Source: Microbacterium oxydans (lineage in GTDB: Bacteria > Actinomycetota > Actinomycetes > Actinomycetales > Microbacteriaceae). Taken from it: a stretch of DNA of 64,000 nucleotides. This document shows, one piece after another, positions 25,427 to 35,081 of this stretch. Numbering within the stretch: the stretch's first letter is position 1; each line of letters starts with the position of its first letter. The notes under the pieces were generated by a model that did no database searches, had not been told where the DNA came from, and saw only the letters and a list, made by a program, of their open reading frames with translations. Where the stretch lies: assembly GCF_000956405.1 (NCBI RefSeq), contig NZ_JYIV01000030.1, positions 62,001-126,000 of the forward strand, written 5' to 3'. The translations under genes and the position numbers were made by a program.

Positions 25427-26008
25427 TCAGTTCCTCTCGAAGGACTCGGCCATGCGGCCGATCGTGTCGATGGCGCGTTCGAGCAGTGCCGGCTCGAACG
25501 GACCGAGCAGCCGGGATGCGGAGAGCAGCCCGATCGACGCGCTGGAGAGTGCGAGGGCGAGGGCCTCGACATCCACGTCCGCCACGATCTCGCCTCGACC
25601 CTGCAGGTCCTGCAGCCATTCGTTGACGCTCTTCTGCCGGTCGCGGTACCGGCCGTCCGTGACCTCCGCCACGTGCGCGCCGAGGATGCCTCGATCATCG
25701 AGGAAGGATGCGGTCATCAGCGCGTCGTCGCTCAAGGCGCGTGCGGACGCACGGTATGCCGAGCTCAGGCGTGGTCGGTCGCCCAACTCGCGACGAACAC
25801 GGTCGTTCATGCGCGTCGTGCCGCGCTGCAGGAGCGCATCGAGGATCTCTTTCTTGCCGGCGAACTCCAGGTAGATCGCGCCTTTGCCGATGCCGGCATG
25901 TTCGGCGATCGATGCAACGCTCATGGCGTCGAAGCCGCGGGCGAGCACGAGCTCCTCGGCGGCGTCGAGGATCCGCTCGCGGCGGTCAGGGACGCGGGGT
26001 CTGGGCAT
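25427..26008 (-). CDS. TetR-family transcriptional regulator
   Basis: A 193-residue TetR-type repressor. The N-terminal HTH has RILDAAEELVLARGFDAMSVASIAEHAGIGKGAIYLEFAGKKEIL-type spacing (about residues 10-56), followed by a helical ligand domain. Its start lies 23 bases inside the end of the upstream hydrolase gene, and it is followed by a second hydrolase. The perfect 14-bp inverted repeat at 26895-26936, right before the operon, is the most likely operator, giving autoregulation. The inducer is probably a substrate of the hydrolases, an inference from gene order. Confidence 0.93.
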   Translation of the reverse strand: MPRPRVPDRRERILDAAEELVLARGFDAMSVASIAEHAGIGKGAIYLEFAGKKEILDALLQRGTTRMNDRVRRELGDRPRLSSAYRASARALSDDALMTASFLDDRGILGAHVAEVTDGRYRDRQKSVNEWLQDLQGRGEIVADVDVEALALALSSASIGLLSASRLLGPFEPALLERAIDTIGRMAESFERN

Positions 26009-26888
26009 CGCGGTTCCTCTCCAGGTGGTCGAGCATCGCCGGGACGACGAGGTCGGGGCGGTCGCGCTGCACCCAGTGCCCGGCTCCGGGGACGGTCGTC
26101 AGCGATCCGGCGGGCAGCAGCTGCGCGGCGGCTTCGGCATGGCGGAGTGGGACTCCGGTGTCGTGATCGCCGTGCACGAGATGCGTGGGGGTCGTGATCG
26201 AGGGAAGTCGGGGCGTGTACACCGTACGCAGTCGATTCCAGAGCACCTGATCGCGCTGCCAGTCCTCGAAGCTTCTGAGGCCCGTGCCGGTGGAGGCTTC
26301 GTCGAGCACCGCCTTCACGAGCTCGGGAGTGCGGGCCTGCGGATTCCGCACGAGGGTGGCGAGGCCTCTCTCCATCGCGGCGCCGTTGCGTGCGTAGGAC
26401 CGGGTGGCCGCGGCCAGCAGACCCGAGCGCAGCAGCAGGTACGTGCCGAAGTGCGTCAGCCTTCCGGAGATCCCGTCGGCCAGGCGCGGCATCAGACCGT
26501 AGCACCCCAGGAGGACGGCAGCCCTCGCGCGGCCCGGCTGATCCAGGAGATGACCGAGGGTCATGCCTCCGCCGAGCGACAGGCCGGCGATCGCGTAGCT
26601 ATCGAGGCCGAGCGCGTCGACGAGTCCACCCACGTACCGCACCAGGTGTTCCTGGGTGAGCGGGCGGCCGGCGCGGGGGCTGCGACCGAAACCGGGATGA
26701 TCGGGGGCGAACACCCGATGCCCGGCACGGGCGAGTGCGGGGCCGACCGCGCCCCATGACAGCTCGGCGTTGTCCGCCCCTCCGCCGTGCAGGAGCAGGA
26801 CGGGGATGCCGGACTCGGAGGGTGGCCGCCACTCCAGCACTGAGACCGTGGCACCGGGGATGCTGATGCTCGTGCGGCGTGGCTCCAT
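25986..26888 (-). CDS. Alpha/beta hydrolase, first gene of TetR operon
   Basis: A 300-residue alpha/beta hydrolase. LLLHGGGADNAELSW is the oxyanion loop, DHPGFGRS follows strand 4, the nucleophile is in GLSLGGGM, the acid is in HGDHDTGVP, and the His is in GAGHWVQ. This arrangement is typical of C-C bond hydrolases and esterases acting on small aromatic or ester substrates, but the substrate is unknown. The 3' end overlaps the TetR gene by 23 bases. The putative TetR operator ends 7 bases before its ATG. Confidence 0.9.
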   Translation of the reverse strand: MEPRRTSISIPGATVSVLEWRPPSESGIPVLLLHGGGADNAELSWGAVGPALARAGHRVFAPDHPGFGRSPRAGRPLTQEHLVRYVGGLVDALGLDSYAIAGLSLGGGMTLGHLLDQPGRARAAVLLGCYGLMPRLADGISGRLTHFGTYLLLRSGLLAAATRSYARNGAAMERGLATLVRNPQARTPELVKAVLDEASTGTGLRSFEDWQRDQVLWNRLRTVYTPRLPSITTPTHLVHGDHDTGVPLRHAEAAAQLLPAGSLTTVPGAGHWVQRDRPDLVVPAMLDHLERNRDAQTPRP

Positions 26889-26894
26889 GTCACC

Positions 26895-26936
26895 CTCTCG
26901 TTGTGACCAATCTACCCGATTCGGTCACAACGAGAG
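26895..26936. promoter_or_regulatory. Perfect inverted repeat, likely TetR operator
   Basis: CTCTCGTTGTGACC and GGTCACAACGAGAG are exact reverse complements (14 bp each) separated by 14 bases. The minus strand of the spacer contains TAGATT, a possible -10 box. It sits immediately upstream of the operon that encodes its own TetR protein. A terminator for the upstream gene is less likely because no T-run follows and the loop is long. Confidence 0.75.
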
Positions 26937-26955
26937 CGCTGGCCAGAGATTCGGA

Positions 26956-28017
26956 TCAGGACCGCTCTTCGGGAGCCGCGGCCTTCTGCGCCGCCCGCAG
27001 CTCGGCCGTCGCGATCTGCACTTCGGCCTCGGCGCGCTGCAGCCGCCGCTGGGGGAAGGTGGTCGCGGCGAACCGCGCATGTACGCGATCGGACCTCTCG
27101 TCCTCGGCGGTCACGATATAGGCACAGGCGAACAACATCACCTGCGTGGAGAAGTTCAGCCAGATCAACAGGGCGAGGAGAGAGGCGAAAGAGGCGAGGA
27201 GCGGGTTGCTGGTCGCGCCGCCCACGAACAGGCCGGACAGCTCCTGGAGAACCAGGAGGCCGAAGGCGCCGATCAGAGCACCCGGCCACAGGGACCGGGC
27301 GGCGGGGCGCACACCCGAGAGGAGGCGGAACACGCCGATGATCAGCACGGCGTCGAGCGCGAACACCACGAGCAGTGAGAGCAGCCTGACGGTCCAGGCG
27401 ACCGCGGGGGAGTCGGTGGGGAGGCCGAGGAGACCGGCGATCCACTCCAGGCCCAGCTGGCCGACGAAGGTGAGCGCGGCGGAGGCGACGAACGCGAGTC
27501 CGATCCCGGCGGCGAGGGCCAGGTTGCGCAGGATCACCCACACCCAGAGGATGTCGTCCTGGACGGTGCCGGCGATGACCCGCACAGCTGTGCGGAGGGA
27601 GCCGATCGCGCCGAGAGCGGCCCCGATGAGGGCGACGAGCGAGATGATGCCCGCGACGGAGAGCGACGCCGGCGCCTTGAGGTCGTCCGGGTCGATCGCG
27701 CCGTCCTTCCCGATCAGACCGGGCACGGCGGACTGCACCGCCTCGATGATGGCTCGCCAGGCGTCGGGGTTGCCCGCGAGCCAGAGCGCCGCGATCGAGA
27801 AGCCGAGCAGCACCCCGGCGAACACGCTGAACAGGGCGCGGTACGTGACGCTGTCGGCCAGCATCGGACCCCGTCGTTCGGAGTAGAGCAGCGCGGCTCT
27901 GACGGGTCGCCGGGCGAGTGCCCACGCGATGGCCGGCGTCGTGATGCGCGCGATCAGTCCCGGTTTCGGCTTCGCGGGGGACTCCGTGTCGTGGTGTGCT
28001 GTCTCGCTGTTCGTCAC
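26956..28017 (-). CDS. YihY/BrkB-family membrane protein
   Basis: A 353-residue protein of the YihY/virulence factor BrkB family, with about six predicted membrane helices and the family segments DSVTYRALFSVFA near the start and LLIWLNFSTQVMLFACAY near the end. Despite an old annotation as ribonuclease BN, the family function is not established. The N- and C-terminal 30 residues are charged and cytoplasmic. The start is GTG with GGTGGGGG upstream. It is divergent from lysA. Confidence 0.88.
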   Translation of the reverse strand: MTNSETAHHDTESPAKPKPGLIARITTPAIAWALARRPVRAALLYSERRGPMLADSVTYRALFSVFAGVLLGFSIAALWLAGNPDAWRAIIEAVQSAVPGLIGKDGAIDPDDLKAPASLSVAGIISLVALIGAALGAIGSLRTAVRVIAGTVQDDILWVWVILRNLALAAGIGLAFVASAALTFVGQLGLEWIAGLLGLPTDSPAVAWTVRLLSLLVVFALDAVLIIGVFRLLSGVRPAARSLWPGALIGAFGLLVLQELSGLFVGGATSNPLLASFASLLALLIWLNFSTQVMLFACAYIVTAEDERSDRVHARFAATTFPQRRLQRAEAEVQIATAELRAAQKAAAPEERS

Positions 28018-28102
28018 GCCCCCACCTTAGGAGGCGCCGGTGGAGTGCTGCAGGGGCTTGACGCGGCGAGTCACCGTGATCAAGACGACGGGGTGGGTGC
28101 CC

Positions 28103-28108
28103 TAGAAT
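28103..28108 (+). promoter_or_regulatory. -10 box of the lysA-hom-thrB operon
   Basis: TAGAAT, a good sigma-70-type -10 hexamer, 57 bases before the lysA GTG. No convincing -35 box is seen at the usual distance, as is common in high-GC actinobacteria. Confidence 0.55.
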
Positions 28109-28165
28109 CGGGGTCAACCTCGATGTGCGCGCCCTGCCCGAGATCCTTCCCACGATTGGTGATCA

Positions 28166-29584
28166 GTGCTTCTCCCTGCCGATTCGCTCGCTCCGGAATG
28201 GCTCGCCGTCCCCGATGACGCGAACGATCTCGCCGATGGCGTCTGGCCGGCCTCTGCGGTGCGCGACGCCGACGGCGTGCTCGACATCGCCGGCGTCAGC
28301 GCTACGGACCTGGCACGCAGCTACGGCACTCCGCTGCTCGTCCTCGACGAAGACGAGGTGCGAGGTCGTGCGCGGAGATTCCGTCTGGCGTTCGACCAGG
28401 CGGCGTCCGAGAACGGCACCACGGCGCAGGTGTACTACGCGGGCAAGGCCTTCCTGTGCACCACGGTCGCGCGGTGGGTCGTCGATGAGGGACTGCGCGT
28501 CGACGTGTGCACCGGGGGAGAGCTCGCCGTGGCCCTCGCGGCAGGCGTCGCTCCCGCTTCCATCGGCTTCCACGGCAACAACAAGTCCATCGCCGAACTC
28601 GAGCGGGCGGTGGAGGTCGGCGTCGGCACGGTCATCGTCGACAGCGCCATCGAGATCGAACGGCTCGCAGCGATCACGGCCCGCACCGGCGCGACCCAGC
28701 GCGTGCTCGTGCGTGTGATCAGCGGCGTCCATGCCGAGACCCACGACTTCCTCGCCACCGCCCACGAGGACCAGAAGTTCGGGTTCCCCCTGCCGGACGC
28801 CGAGCGAGCGGTGGCCCGCATCCGAGAGATCCCCGGCCTGGTGTTCGCCGGACTGCACTGCCACATCGGATCGCAGATCTTCGGCGTCGCCGGCTTCCGC
28901 GAATCCGCGTCGCGCGTGCTCGACCTGCATGCAGCCCTGCTCGAGGGCGGCCCCGTGCCCCAGCTCAACCTCGGCGGCGGCTTCGGCATCGCGTACACGC
29001 GCGTGGACGACCCGACACCCATCGAAGACCTCGCCGGGGCGATCGTCACCGCGGTCGCCGAGGACTGCGCCGCCCGCGGCATCCCGGTCCCCGCCCTGTC
29101 CTTCGAACCGGGTCGCGCCATCGTCGGCACCGCCGGCGTCACGATCTACGAGGTCGGCACCACCAAGGACGTGACGATCGACACCGGAGCGGTCCGGCGC
29201 TACATCAGCGTCGACGGCGGTATGAGCGACAACGCGCGTCCGGCCCTCTACGGAGCCCAGTACTCTGCGCGGATCGCCTCGCGCATCGGGGGCGGAGAGC
29301 CGCGGCTCAGCCGCGTGGTCGGCAAGCACTGCGAGTCCGGCGACATCGTCGTGGATCACGAGTACCTCCCGGATGACCTCGTCCCGGGGGATCTGCTCGC
29401 CGTGCCGGCGACCGGAGCCTACTGCGTCTCGCTCGCCAGCAACTACAACCATGTCCCGCGACCACCGGTCGTCGCCGTGCGCGGCGGACGCTCCACGGTG
29501 ATCGTGCGCGGCGAGACCATCGACGACGTGTTGGCCCGCGACGCGGGCATCGACGGGGCGCACGCCCCCGAGGGAGACCAATGA
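28166..29584 (+). CDS. lysA: Diaminopimelate decarboxylase
   Basis: A 472-residue fold-III PLP decarboxylase making lysine from meso-diaminopimelate. The PLP lysine is K94 (YYAGKAF), the glycine-rich phosphate loop is LGGGFGIAY, and EPGRAIVG and CESGD complete the active site. It is about 50 residues longer than E. coli LysA because of an N-terminal extension, as in other actinobacteria. The GTG start lacks a clear ribosome site. hom begins 21 bases downstream and thrB follows, so aspartate-family synthesis genes form one operon. Confidence 0.95.
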   Translation: MLLPADSLAPEWLAVPDDANDLADGVWPASAVRDADGVLDIAGVSATDLARSYGTPLLVLDEDEVRGRARRFRLAFDQAASENGTTAQVYYAGKAFLCTTVARWVVDEGLRVDVCTGGELAVALAAGVAPASIGFHGNNKSIAELERAVEVGVGTVIVDSAIEIERLAAITARTGATQRVLVRVISGVHAETHDFLATAHEDQKFGFPLPDAERAVARIREIPGLVFAGLHCHIGSQIFGVAGFRESASRVLDLHAALLEGGPVPQLNLGGGFGIAYTRVDDPTPIEDLAGAIVTAVAEDCAARGIPVPALSFEPGRAIVGTAGVTIYEVGTTKDVTIDTGAVRRYISVDGGMSDNARPALYGAQYSARIASRIGGGEPRLSRVVGKHCESGDIVVDHEYLPDDLVPGDLLAVPATGAYCVSLASNYNHVPRPPVVAVRGGRSTVIVRGETIDDVLARDAGIDGAHAPEGDQ

Positions 29585-29605
29585 CCCACCTCCGAAGGAG
29601 CAACC

Positions 29606-30910
29606 ATGACTGAATACCGACGACTTCGTGTGGCGCTGCTGGGTGCCGGGGCGGTCGGCTCTCAGGTCGCGGCCCTCCTGCTGCGCCACGGCGACGAGCT
29701 CGCCGACCGTGCCGGCGCCGAACTGGAGCTCGCCGGCATCGCGGTGCGCAACCTCGATGCGCCGCGAGACGTCGACCTGCCCAAGGAGCTCTTCACGACC
29801 GACGCCGAGTCCCTGATCCTCGGGGCAGACATCGTGATCGAGCTCATCGGGGGCATCGAGCCGGCCCGCACGAACATCCTGCAGGCCATCGGCTCCGGCG
29901 CCGACGTGGTCACCGCCAACAAGGCTCTCCTGGCCACGCATGGCCCCGAGCTCTTCGAGGCCGCCGACCGCGTGGGAGCCTCCGTCTACTACGAGGCCGC
30001 TGCCGCCGGGGCGATCCCGATCATCCGTCCCCTGCGCGACTCCCTCGCGGGCGACCGCGTGGTGCGCATCATGGGCATCGTCAACGGCACGACGAACTAC
30101 ATCCTCGACCGGATGGAGACGGAAGGCGCCGACTTCGCCGACGTGCTCGCCGACGCACAGCGACTGGGCTACGCCGAGGCCGACCCGACCGCAGACGTCG
30201 AAGGGTACGACGCGGCGCAGAAGGCGGCGATCCTCGCGAGCCTCGCGTTCCACACCGCCGTTCCGCTCGACGCCGTCTACCGCGAGGGCATCACCTCGAT
30301 CACGGCATCGATGATCGAAGAGGCGCGCGCCGCAGGTTTCGTGATCAAGCTGCTCGCCGTGTGCGAACGGATCGAGGCCAACGGTGCCGAGTCGATCTCG
30401 GTGCGCGTGTACCCGGCGCTCGTCCCCACCTCCCACCCCCTCGCCTCCGTGCACGGTGCCAACAACGCGGTGTTCGTCGAGGCGGAGGCCGCGGGCTCGC
30501 TGATGTTCTACGGTGCCGGTGCCGGTGGCGTGCAGACCGCGTCCGCCGTTCTCGGCGACGTCGTCTCCGCGGCCCGTCGTCACATCGCAGGCGGGGTCGG
30601 CGTCGGGGAGTCCACCCGCGCCAATCTGCCCGTCGTGCCGATCGGTCACGTCACCACCCGCTACCAGATCACCCTCGAGGTCGCGGATGCGCCCGGTGTG
30701 CTCGCGACGGTCGCGAGCATCCTCAGCGACGGTGACGTCTCGGTCGCCACCGTCGTGCAGACCGTGGAAGGCGAGGACGAGCCGACGGCGCGTCTGATCA
30801 TCGGCACGCACCGCGCGACCGAGCAGGCCCTCAGCGCCACCGTCGACGCTCTCGGGGACAGCGAAGTCGTCGCCCGCGTGGTCTCGGTGCTGCGGGTGGA
30901 AGGCGAGTGA
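29606..30910 (+). CDS. hom: Homoserine dehydrogenase
   Basis: A 434-residue enzyme reducing aspartate semialdehyde to homoserine with NAD(P)H. The Rossmann loop is LLGAGAVGSQV, TANKALLA and NGTTNYIL are family blocks, and a C-terminal ACT domain (about residues 355-430, QITLEVADAPGVLATVA) probably mediates threonine feedback. AAGGAG sits upstream of the ATG. Its stop overlaps the thrB GTG by four bases. Confidence 0.97.
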   Translation: MTEYRRLRVALLGAGAVGSQVAALLLRHGDELADRAGAELELAGIAVRNLDAPRDVDLPKELFTTDAESLILGADIVIELIGGIEPARTNILQAIGSGADVVTANKALLATHGPELFEAADRVGASVYYEAAAAGAIPIIRPLRDSLAGDRVVRIMGIVNGTTNYILDRMETEGADFADVLADAQRLGYAEADPTADVEGYDAAQKAAILASLAFHTAVPLDAVYREGITSITASMIEEARAAGFVIKLLAVCERIEANGAESISVRVYPALVPTSHPLASVHGANNAVFVEAEAAGSLMFYGAGAGGVQTASAVLGDVVSAARRHIAGGVGVGESTRANLPVVPIGHVTTRYQITLEVADAPGVLATVASILSDGDVSVATVVQTVEGEDEPTARLIIGTHRATEQALSATVDALGDSEVVARVVSVLRVEGE

Positions 30911-31875
30911 CGATGGCAGCGGCCGTCGCTCCCGCGGAGGGCGGAGCCGTCGACGGACGCACCGTCGAGGTGCGGGTGCCGGCGACGAGCGCGAACCTCG
31001 GTCCCGGCTTCGACACTCTGGGCCTCGCGCTCAGCATCTACGACACCCTCCTGGTCACGGCGCTGCCCGCCGGCGAGCTCGAGATCGAGGTCTCCGGCTC
31101 CGGCGCGGCCGAGATCCCGCGCGACGAGTCGAATCTGATCGTCCGCACCATCGCCTATGTCTTCGCGGACGTGGGACGACCGGTTCCCGGACTGCGCATC
31201 ATCGCGGAGAACGCCGTGCCGCACGGCAGGGGCCTCGGTTCATCCGGTGCCGCCGTCGCCGCGGGTGTTCTCGCGGCGAAGGGATTGCTCGAAGGCGATG
31301 TGGAGATCAGCGACACGGACCTCCTCCGTCTGGCGACTGAGCTCGAAGGGCACCCGGACAACGTGGCGCCGGCTCTGTTCGGCGGTCTGACGATCGCATG
31401 GATGTCGGAGCGCGGACCGCAGCACAAGAAGCTCCTCGTGCACCGAGGGGTGTCGCCGCTCGTGCTGGTCCCGGCCTATACGATGTCGACCTCGCAGGCG
31501 CGGTCGCTCCAGCCGCCGCAGGTCTCCACGGCCGACGCCGTGTTCAACGTCTCCCGCTCCGCGCTGCTGATCGCCGCGCTGATGCAGAGTCCTGAGCTGC
31601 TCCTGGACGCGACGGCCGACCGGCTCCACCAGGACTATCGTGCGGGAGCGATGCCCGAGACGCAGCGTCTCGTGCAGGCTCTGCGCGCGGCCGGCTTCGC
31701 CGCGGTCGTCTCGGGCGCGGGCCCCAGCGTGCTGGTGCTGGCGGACGGTCCGGGCAGTCGGCAGGAGGCCGTCAAACTGGCGGAGCAGGTCACCGACACC
31801 CCGTGGGAGGCGCTCCTGCTCGCTGTCGACGTGCGTGGTGGTACAGTGGGGTCTCGAGCGGAGGGCTCCACGTAA
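30907..31875 (+). CDS. thrB: Homoserine kinase
   Basis: A 322-residue GHMP kinase phosphorylating homoserine for threonine synthesis. The N-terminal VRVPATSANLGPGFDTLG and the ATP loop PHGRGLGSSGAAV are diagnostic. The GTG overlaps the hom stop (GTGA). ATG 30913, two codons later, has better spacing from GGAAGG and may be the true start. No thrC is found in the operon or elsewhere in the window. The 180 bases to rho hold the rho leader. Confidence 0.96.
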   Translation: MTMAAAVAPAEGGAVDGRTVEVRVPATSANLGPGFDTLGLALSIYDTLLVTALPAGELEIEVSGSGAAEIPRDESNLIVRTIAYVFADVGRPVPGLRIIAENAVPHGRGLGSSGAAVAAGVLAAKGLLEGDVEISDTDLLRLATELEGHPDNVAPALFGGLTIAWMSERGPQHKKLLVHRGVSPLVLVPAYTMSTSQARSLQPPQVSTADAVFNVSRSALLIAALMQSPELLLDATADRLHQDYRAGAMPETQRLVQALRAAGFAAVVSGAGPSVLVLADGPGSRQEAVKLAEQVTDTPWEALLLAVDVRGGTVGSRAEGST

Positions 31876-32055
31876 CTGCGTGAATCTGGCCCCATTGCAA
31901 CTCTTGCAAGACCCGCACGCAAACCCCTGTGGCAGAGCTCATTCCAGAGCCGCCTGCCGAGGCTGGCTGGCGCCGAGCGTCAGCCCGTGCGATCGTGCGC
32001 AGCACCCGTTGTGCGCGTTCAACGCTCATTCCCCATGACATATAAGGGAGTACTC
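31876..32055 (+). promoter_or_regulatory. Intergenic leader of rho
   Basis: A 180-base gap before rho with no coding potential and several C-rich stretches (for example GACCCGCACGCAAACCCC). rho genes are often autoregulated by Rho-dependent attenuation in their leader, so this is a plausible rut region. No clear promoter or hairpin was identified. A GTGCGCAGCA/GTGCGCG partial repeat is present at about 31993-32018. Confidence 0.4.
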
Positions 32056-33972
32056 GTGGAGAACCTCTCCGAGACCCAGAACGATCAGTCTGCGCCCGCT
32101 TCGGAAGCACCCGCGGCGGCGGCAGAGTCGACGACCGAAGCGGCACCGGCGCGCAAGCGCGCTCCGCGTCGGGCGAGCACCGCGACGGCAGCGGCGAAGG
32201 CCGAGAAGGCGGAAGCCGCCAAGGCTGAGAAGGCGGAGGCGACGAAGGTCGCGAAGTCGGACGCCGCTCCGGAGGCAGCCGCCCCCGAGGGCTCCGCTGC
32301 CGCGGAGACCACCGAGGCCGCGCCGAAGGCCAAGCGTCCGAGCCGCAGCCGTGCGAAGAAGGCGGATGCCGAGGCTCCTGCCGCGGAGACGGCGCCCGCC
32401 GAGGCTCCCGCCGCCGAGTCCGCAGGTGCCGATGCGCCCGCTGAGGCCGCACCCAAGACCACAGGCCGAGGACGCCGCGGTGCACAGAAGCCCGCTGCCG
32501 ATGCCGAGGCACCCGCCACGGAGTCGGCAGCAGAGTCCTCCTCCGATTCCGCACCCGCTGAGGTGTCGCAGAACTCCGAGTCCGACTCTGCGGACGGCGG
32601 CGAGGAGCAGGGCGGTCGCGGACGCAACCGCAACCGCAGCCGCAACCGCGGTCGCGGCCAGAACGGCGCGGCCCAGGAGCAGCAGCAGACGCAGCCGGCC
32701 GCCGAGGACGAGCAGTCCGGCGGCAACAACCGCAACCGTCAGCGCAACAAGCGCCGCAACGGTGCACCGACCGACGAGTTCGAGACCGAGATCACCGAGG
32801 ACGACGTCCTCATCCCGATCGCCGGCATCCTCGACGTGCTCGACAACTACGCCTTCGTGCGCACCACCGGATACCTCGCCGGCCCCAGCGACGTCTACGT
32901 CTCGCTCGGCCAGGTCAAGAAGTACAACCTCCGCAAGGGCGACGCGGTCGTCGGCTCCATCAAGCAGCCGCGCGAGGGCGAGCAGCAGGGCCGCCAGAAG
33001 TACAACGCGCTCGTCAAGGTCGACTCGATCAACGGCCTCTCGGTCGACGACGCGGCCACCCGCGTGGAGTTCGGCAAGCTCACCCCGCTCTACCCCCAGG
33101 AGCGCCTGCGCCTGGAGACGGCCCCCGAGAAGCTGACGCAGCGCATCATCGACCTCGTGGCGCCGATCGGCAAGGGCCAGCGTGGTCTCATCGTCGCGCC
33201 GCCCAAGGCCGGCAAGACGATCGTCCTGCAGCAGATCGCCAACGCGATCGCGCAGAACAACCCCGAGGTGCACCTCATGGTCGTGCTCGTCGACGAGCGC
33301 CCCGAAGAGGTCACCGACATGGAGCGCACCGTGAAGGGCGAGGTCATCGCCTCCACCTTCGACCGCCCTGCGGAGGACCACACCACCGTTGCCGAGCTCG
33401 CGATCGAGCGTGCCAAGCGCCTCGTCGAGCTGGGCCGCGACGTGGTCGTGCTGCTCGACTCGATCACCCGCCTCGGACGTGCGTACAACCTGGCCGCTCC
33501 GGCGTCCGGCCGCGTCCTCACCGGCGGCGTCGACGCATCCGCCCTCTACCCGCCGAAGCGCTTCTTCGGAGCCGCCCGCAACATCGAGAACGGCGGATCC
33601 CTCACGATCCTCGCCACCGCGCTCGTCGAGACCGGCTCCAAGATGGACGAGGTCATCTTCGAGGAGTTCAAGGGCACCGGCAACAGCGAGCTGCGCCTTT
33701 CCCGTCAGCTGGCCGACAAGCGCATCTTCCCGGCGGTGGACGTGAACGCGTCCAGCACCCGCCGCGAGGAGATGCTGCTCTCGGCCGACGAGGTCAAGAT
33801 CACCTGGAAGCTGCGCCGTGCCCTCGCCGGCCTCGACCCGCAGCAGGCGCTCGAGGTGGTGCTCGGCAAGCTCAAGGAGACCAACTCGAACGTCGAGTTC
33901 CTCGTGCAGATGCAGAAGTCGATCCCGACGCTGCCTTCGGGCGCTCACGGGCACGACAACAACATCCGCTGA
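32056..33972 (+). CDS. rho: Transcription termination factor Rho
   Basis: A 638-residue RNA-dependent ATPase helicase. Residues 1-240 are a low-complexity extension. It is first Ala/Glu/Lys-rich, then holds an [14 protein letters not shown] basic tract and a second [12 protein letters not shown] tract. The core follows: an RNA-binding cold-shock-like domain (from about 250), Walker A APPKAGKT with K387, Walker B VVLLD, and the Q/R loops. Such inserts are typical of actinobacterial Rho and broaden RNA binding. The GTG at 32056 has GGGAG six bases upstream; ATG 32035 is in frame but lacks a ribosome site. prfA follows 11 bases later. Confidence 0.97.
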   Translation: MENLSETQNDQSAPASEAPAAAAESTTEAAPARKRAPRRASTATAAAKAEKAEAAKAEKAEATKVAKSDAAPEAAAPEGSAAAETTEAAPKAKRPSRSRAKKADAEAPAAETAPAEAPAAESAGADAPAEAAPKTTGRGRRGAQKPAADAEAPATESAAESSSDSAPAEVSQNSESDSADGGEEQGGRGRNRNRSRNRGRGQNGAAQEQQQTQPAAEDEQSGGNNRNRQRNKRRNGAPTDEFETEITEDDVLIPIAGILDVLDNYAFVRTTGYLAGPSDVYVSLGQVKKYNLRKGDAVVGSIKQPREGEQQGRQKYNALVKVDSINGLSVDDAATRVEFGKLTPLYPQERLRLETAPEKLTQRIIDLVAPIGKGQRGLIVAPPKAGKTIVLQQIANAIAQNNPEVHLMVVLVDERPEEVTDMERTVKGEVIASTFDRPAEDHTTVAELAIERAKRLVELGRDVVVLLDSITRLGRAYNLAAPASGRVLTGGVDASALYPPKRFFGAARNIENGGSLTILATALVETGSKMDEVIFEEFKGTGNSELRLSRQLADKRIFPAVDVNASSTRREEMLLSADEVKITWKLRRALAGLDPQQALEVVLGKLKETNSNVEFLVQMQKSIPTLPSGAHGHDNNIR

Positions 33973-33983
33973 GCGGCTGACCC

Positions 33984-35063
33984 GTGTTCGAGTCCGTCCA
34001 GACTCTGATCGACGAGCATCGCCGGGTGCAGGAGGAGCTCTCCGACCCGGCGGTGCACGCCGACGCGGCACGTGCCAAGCGCGTCAACCGTCGCTACGCC
34101 GAGCTGTCGCGAATCGTCTCCGCCTACGAGGCCTGGGTCGCGGCGACAGACGACCTGGAGACGGCTCGGGAGTTCGCACGCGAGGACGAGTCCATCGCCG
34201 CGGAGATCCCCGCGATGGAGGAGGAGCTGCAGGGCGCTCAGGAGCGTCTGCGGCGCCTGCTGATCCCGCGTGATCCGGACGACGCCCGAGACGTGATCAT
34301 GGAGATCAAAGCGGGGGAGGGCGGTGCGGAGTCCGCACTGTTCGCCGCCGACCTCCTGCGCATGTACATCCAGTACGCCGCGTCCAAGGGCTGGAAGACC
34401 GAGCTCCTGGAGCGCAACGAGTCCGATCTCGGCGGTTACAAGGACGTCCAGGTCGCCATCAAGGGTTCCTCCTCCGATCCGGCCCAGGGTGTCTGGGCGC
34501 ACCTGAAGTACGAGGGGGGCGTGCACCGTGTGCAGCGCGTTCCCGCGACCGAGTCGCAGGGGCGTATCCACACCTCTACGACCGGTGTCCTGGTCTTCCC
34601 CGAGGTCGATGAGCCGGAGGAGATCCACATCGACCAGAACGATCTCAAGATCGACGTGTTCCGCTCCTCGGGACCCGGTGGCCAGTCCGTGAACACCACC
34701 GACTCGGCGGTGCGGATCACGCACGTGCCCACCGGCATCGTCGTGTCGATGCAGAACGAGAAGTCGCAGCTGCAGAACCGCGAGGCCGCGATGCGTGTGC
34801 TGCGCGCGCGGCTGCTCGCGAAGCAGCAGGAGGAGCTCGATGCAGCCGCCTCCGACGCACGCAAGTCGCAGATCCGGGGAATGGACCGTTCGGAGCGCAT
34901 CCGCACCTACAACTTCCCGGAGAACCGGATCGCGGATCACCGGACCGGGTTCAAGGCGTACAACCTCGACCAGGTCATGGACGGTGCTCTCGACCCGATC
35001 ATCGAGAGCGCGATCGCCGCGGATGAGGAAGCACGACTCGCAGCGGTGGGCTCGGACTCCTGA
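33984..35063 (+). CDS. prfA: Peptide chain release factor 1
   Basis: A 359-residue RF1 that reads UAA and UAG. The catalytic GGQ is at 232-234 ([11 protein letters not shown]). The stop-codon recognition tripeptide PAT at 187-189 distinguishes RF1 from RF2. The coiled N-terminus is normal and the length typical. The start is GTG, 11 bases after rho. Its usual partner prmC, which methylates the GGQ glutamine, is not adjacent but 6.1 kb downstream. Confidence 0.97.
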   Translation: MFESVQTLIDEHRRVQEELSDPAVHADAARAKRVNRRYAELSRIVSAYEAWVAATDDLETAREFAREDESIAAEIPAMEEELQGAQERLRRLLIPRDPDDARDVIMEIKAGEGGAESALFAADLLRMYIQYAASKGWKTELLERNESDLGGYKDVQVAIKGSSSDPAQGVWAHLKYEGGVHRVQRVPATESQGRIHTSTTGVLVFPEVDEPEEIHIDQNDLKIDVFRSSGPGGQSVNTTDSAVRITHVPTGIVVSMQNEKSQLQNREAAMRVLRARLLAKQQEELDAAASDARKSQIRGMDRSERIRTYNFPENRIADHRTGFKAYNLDQVMDGALDPIIESAIAADEEARLAAVGSDS

Positions 35064-35081
35064 CCCTACGGCCGTTCCTCG

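Noticed and set aside
26895..26936. Terminator of the YihY/BrkB gene
   Set aside because: The loop is 14 bases, no T-run follows, and the position just before a tetR operon suits an operator better.
32026..34071. Minus-strand open frame of 681 codons opposite rho
   Set aside because: It is a long antisense frame caused by high GC and the rho codon pattern; no protein family features. The plus-strand Rho is unmistakable.
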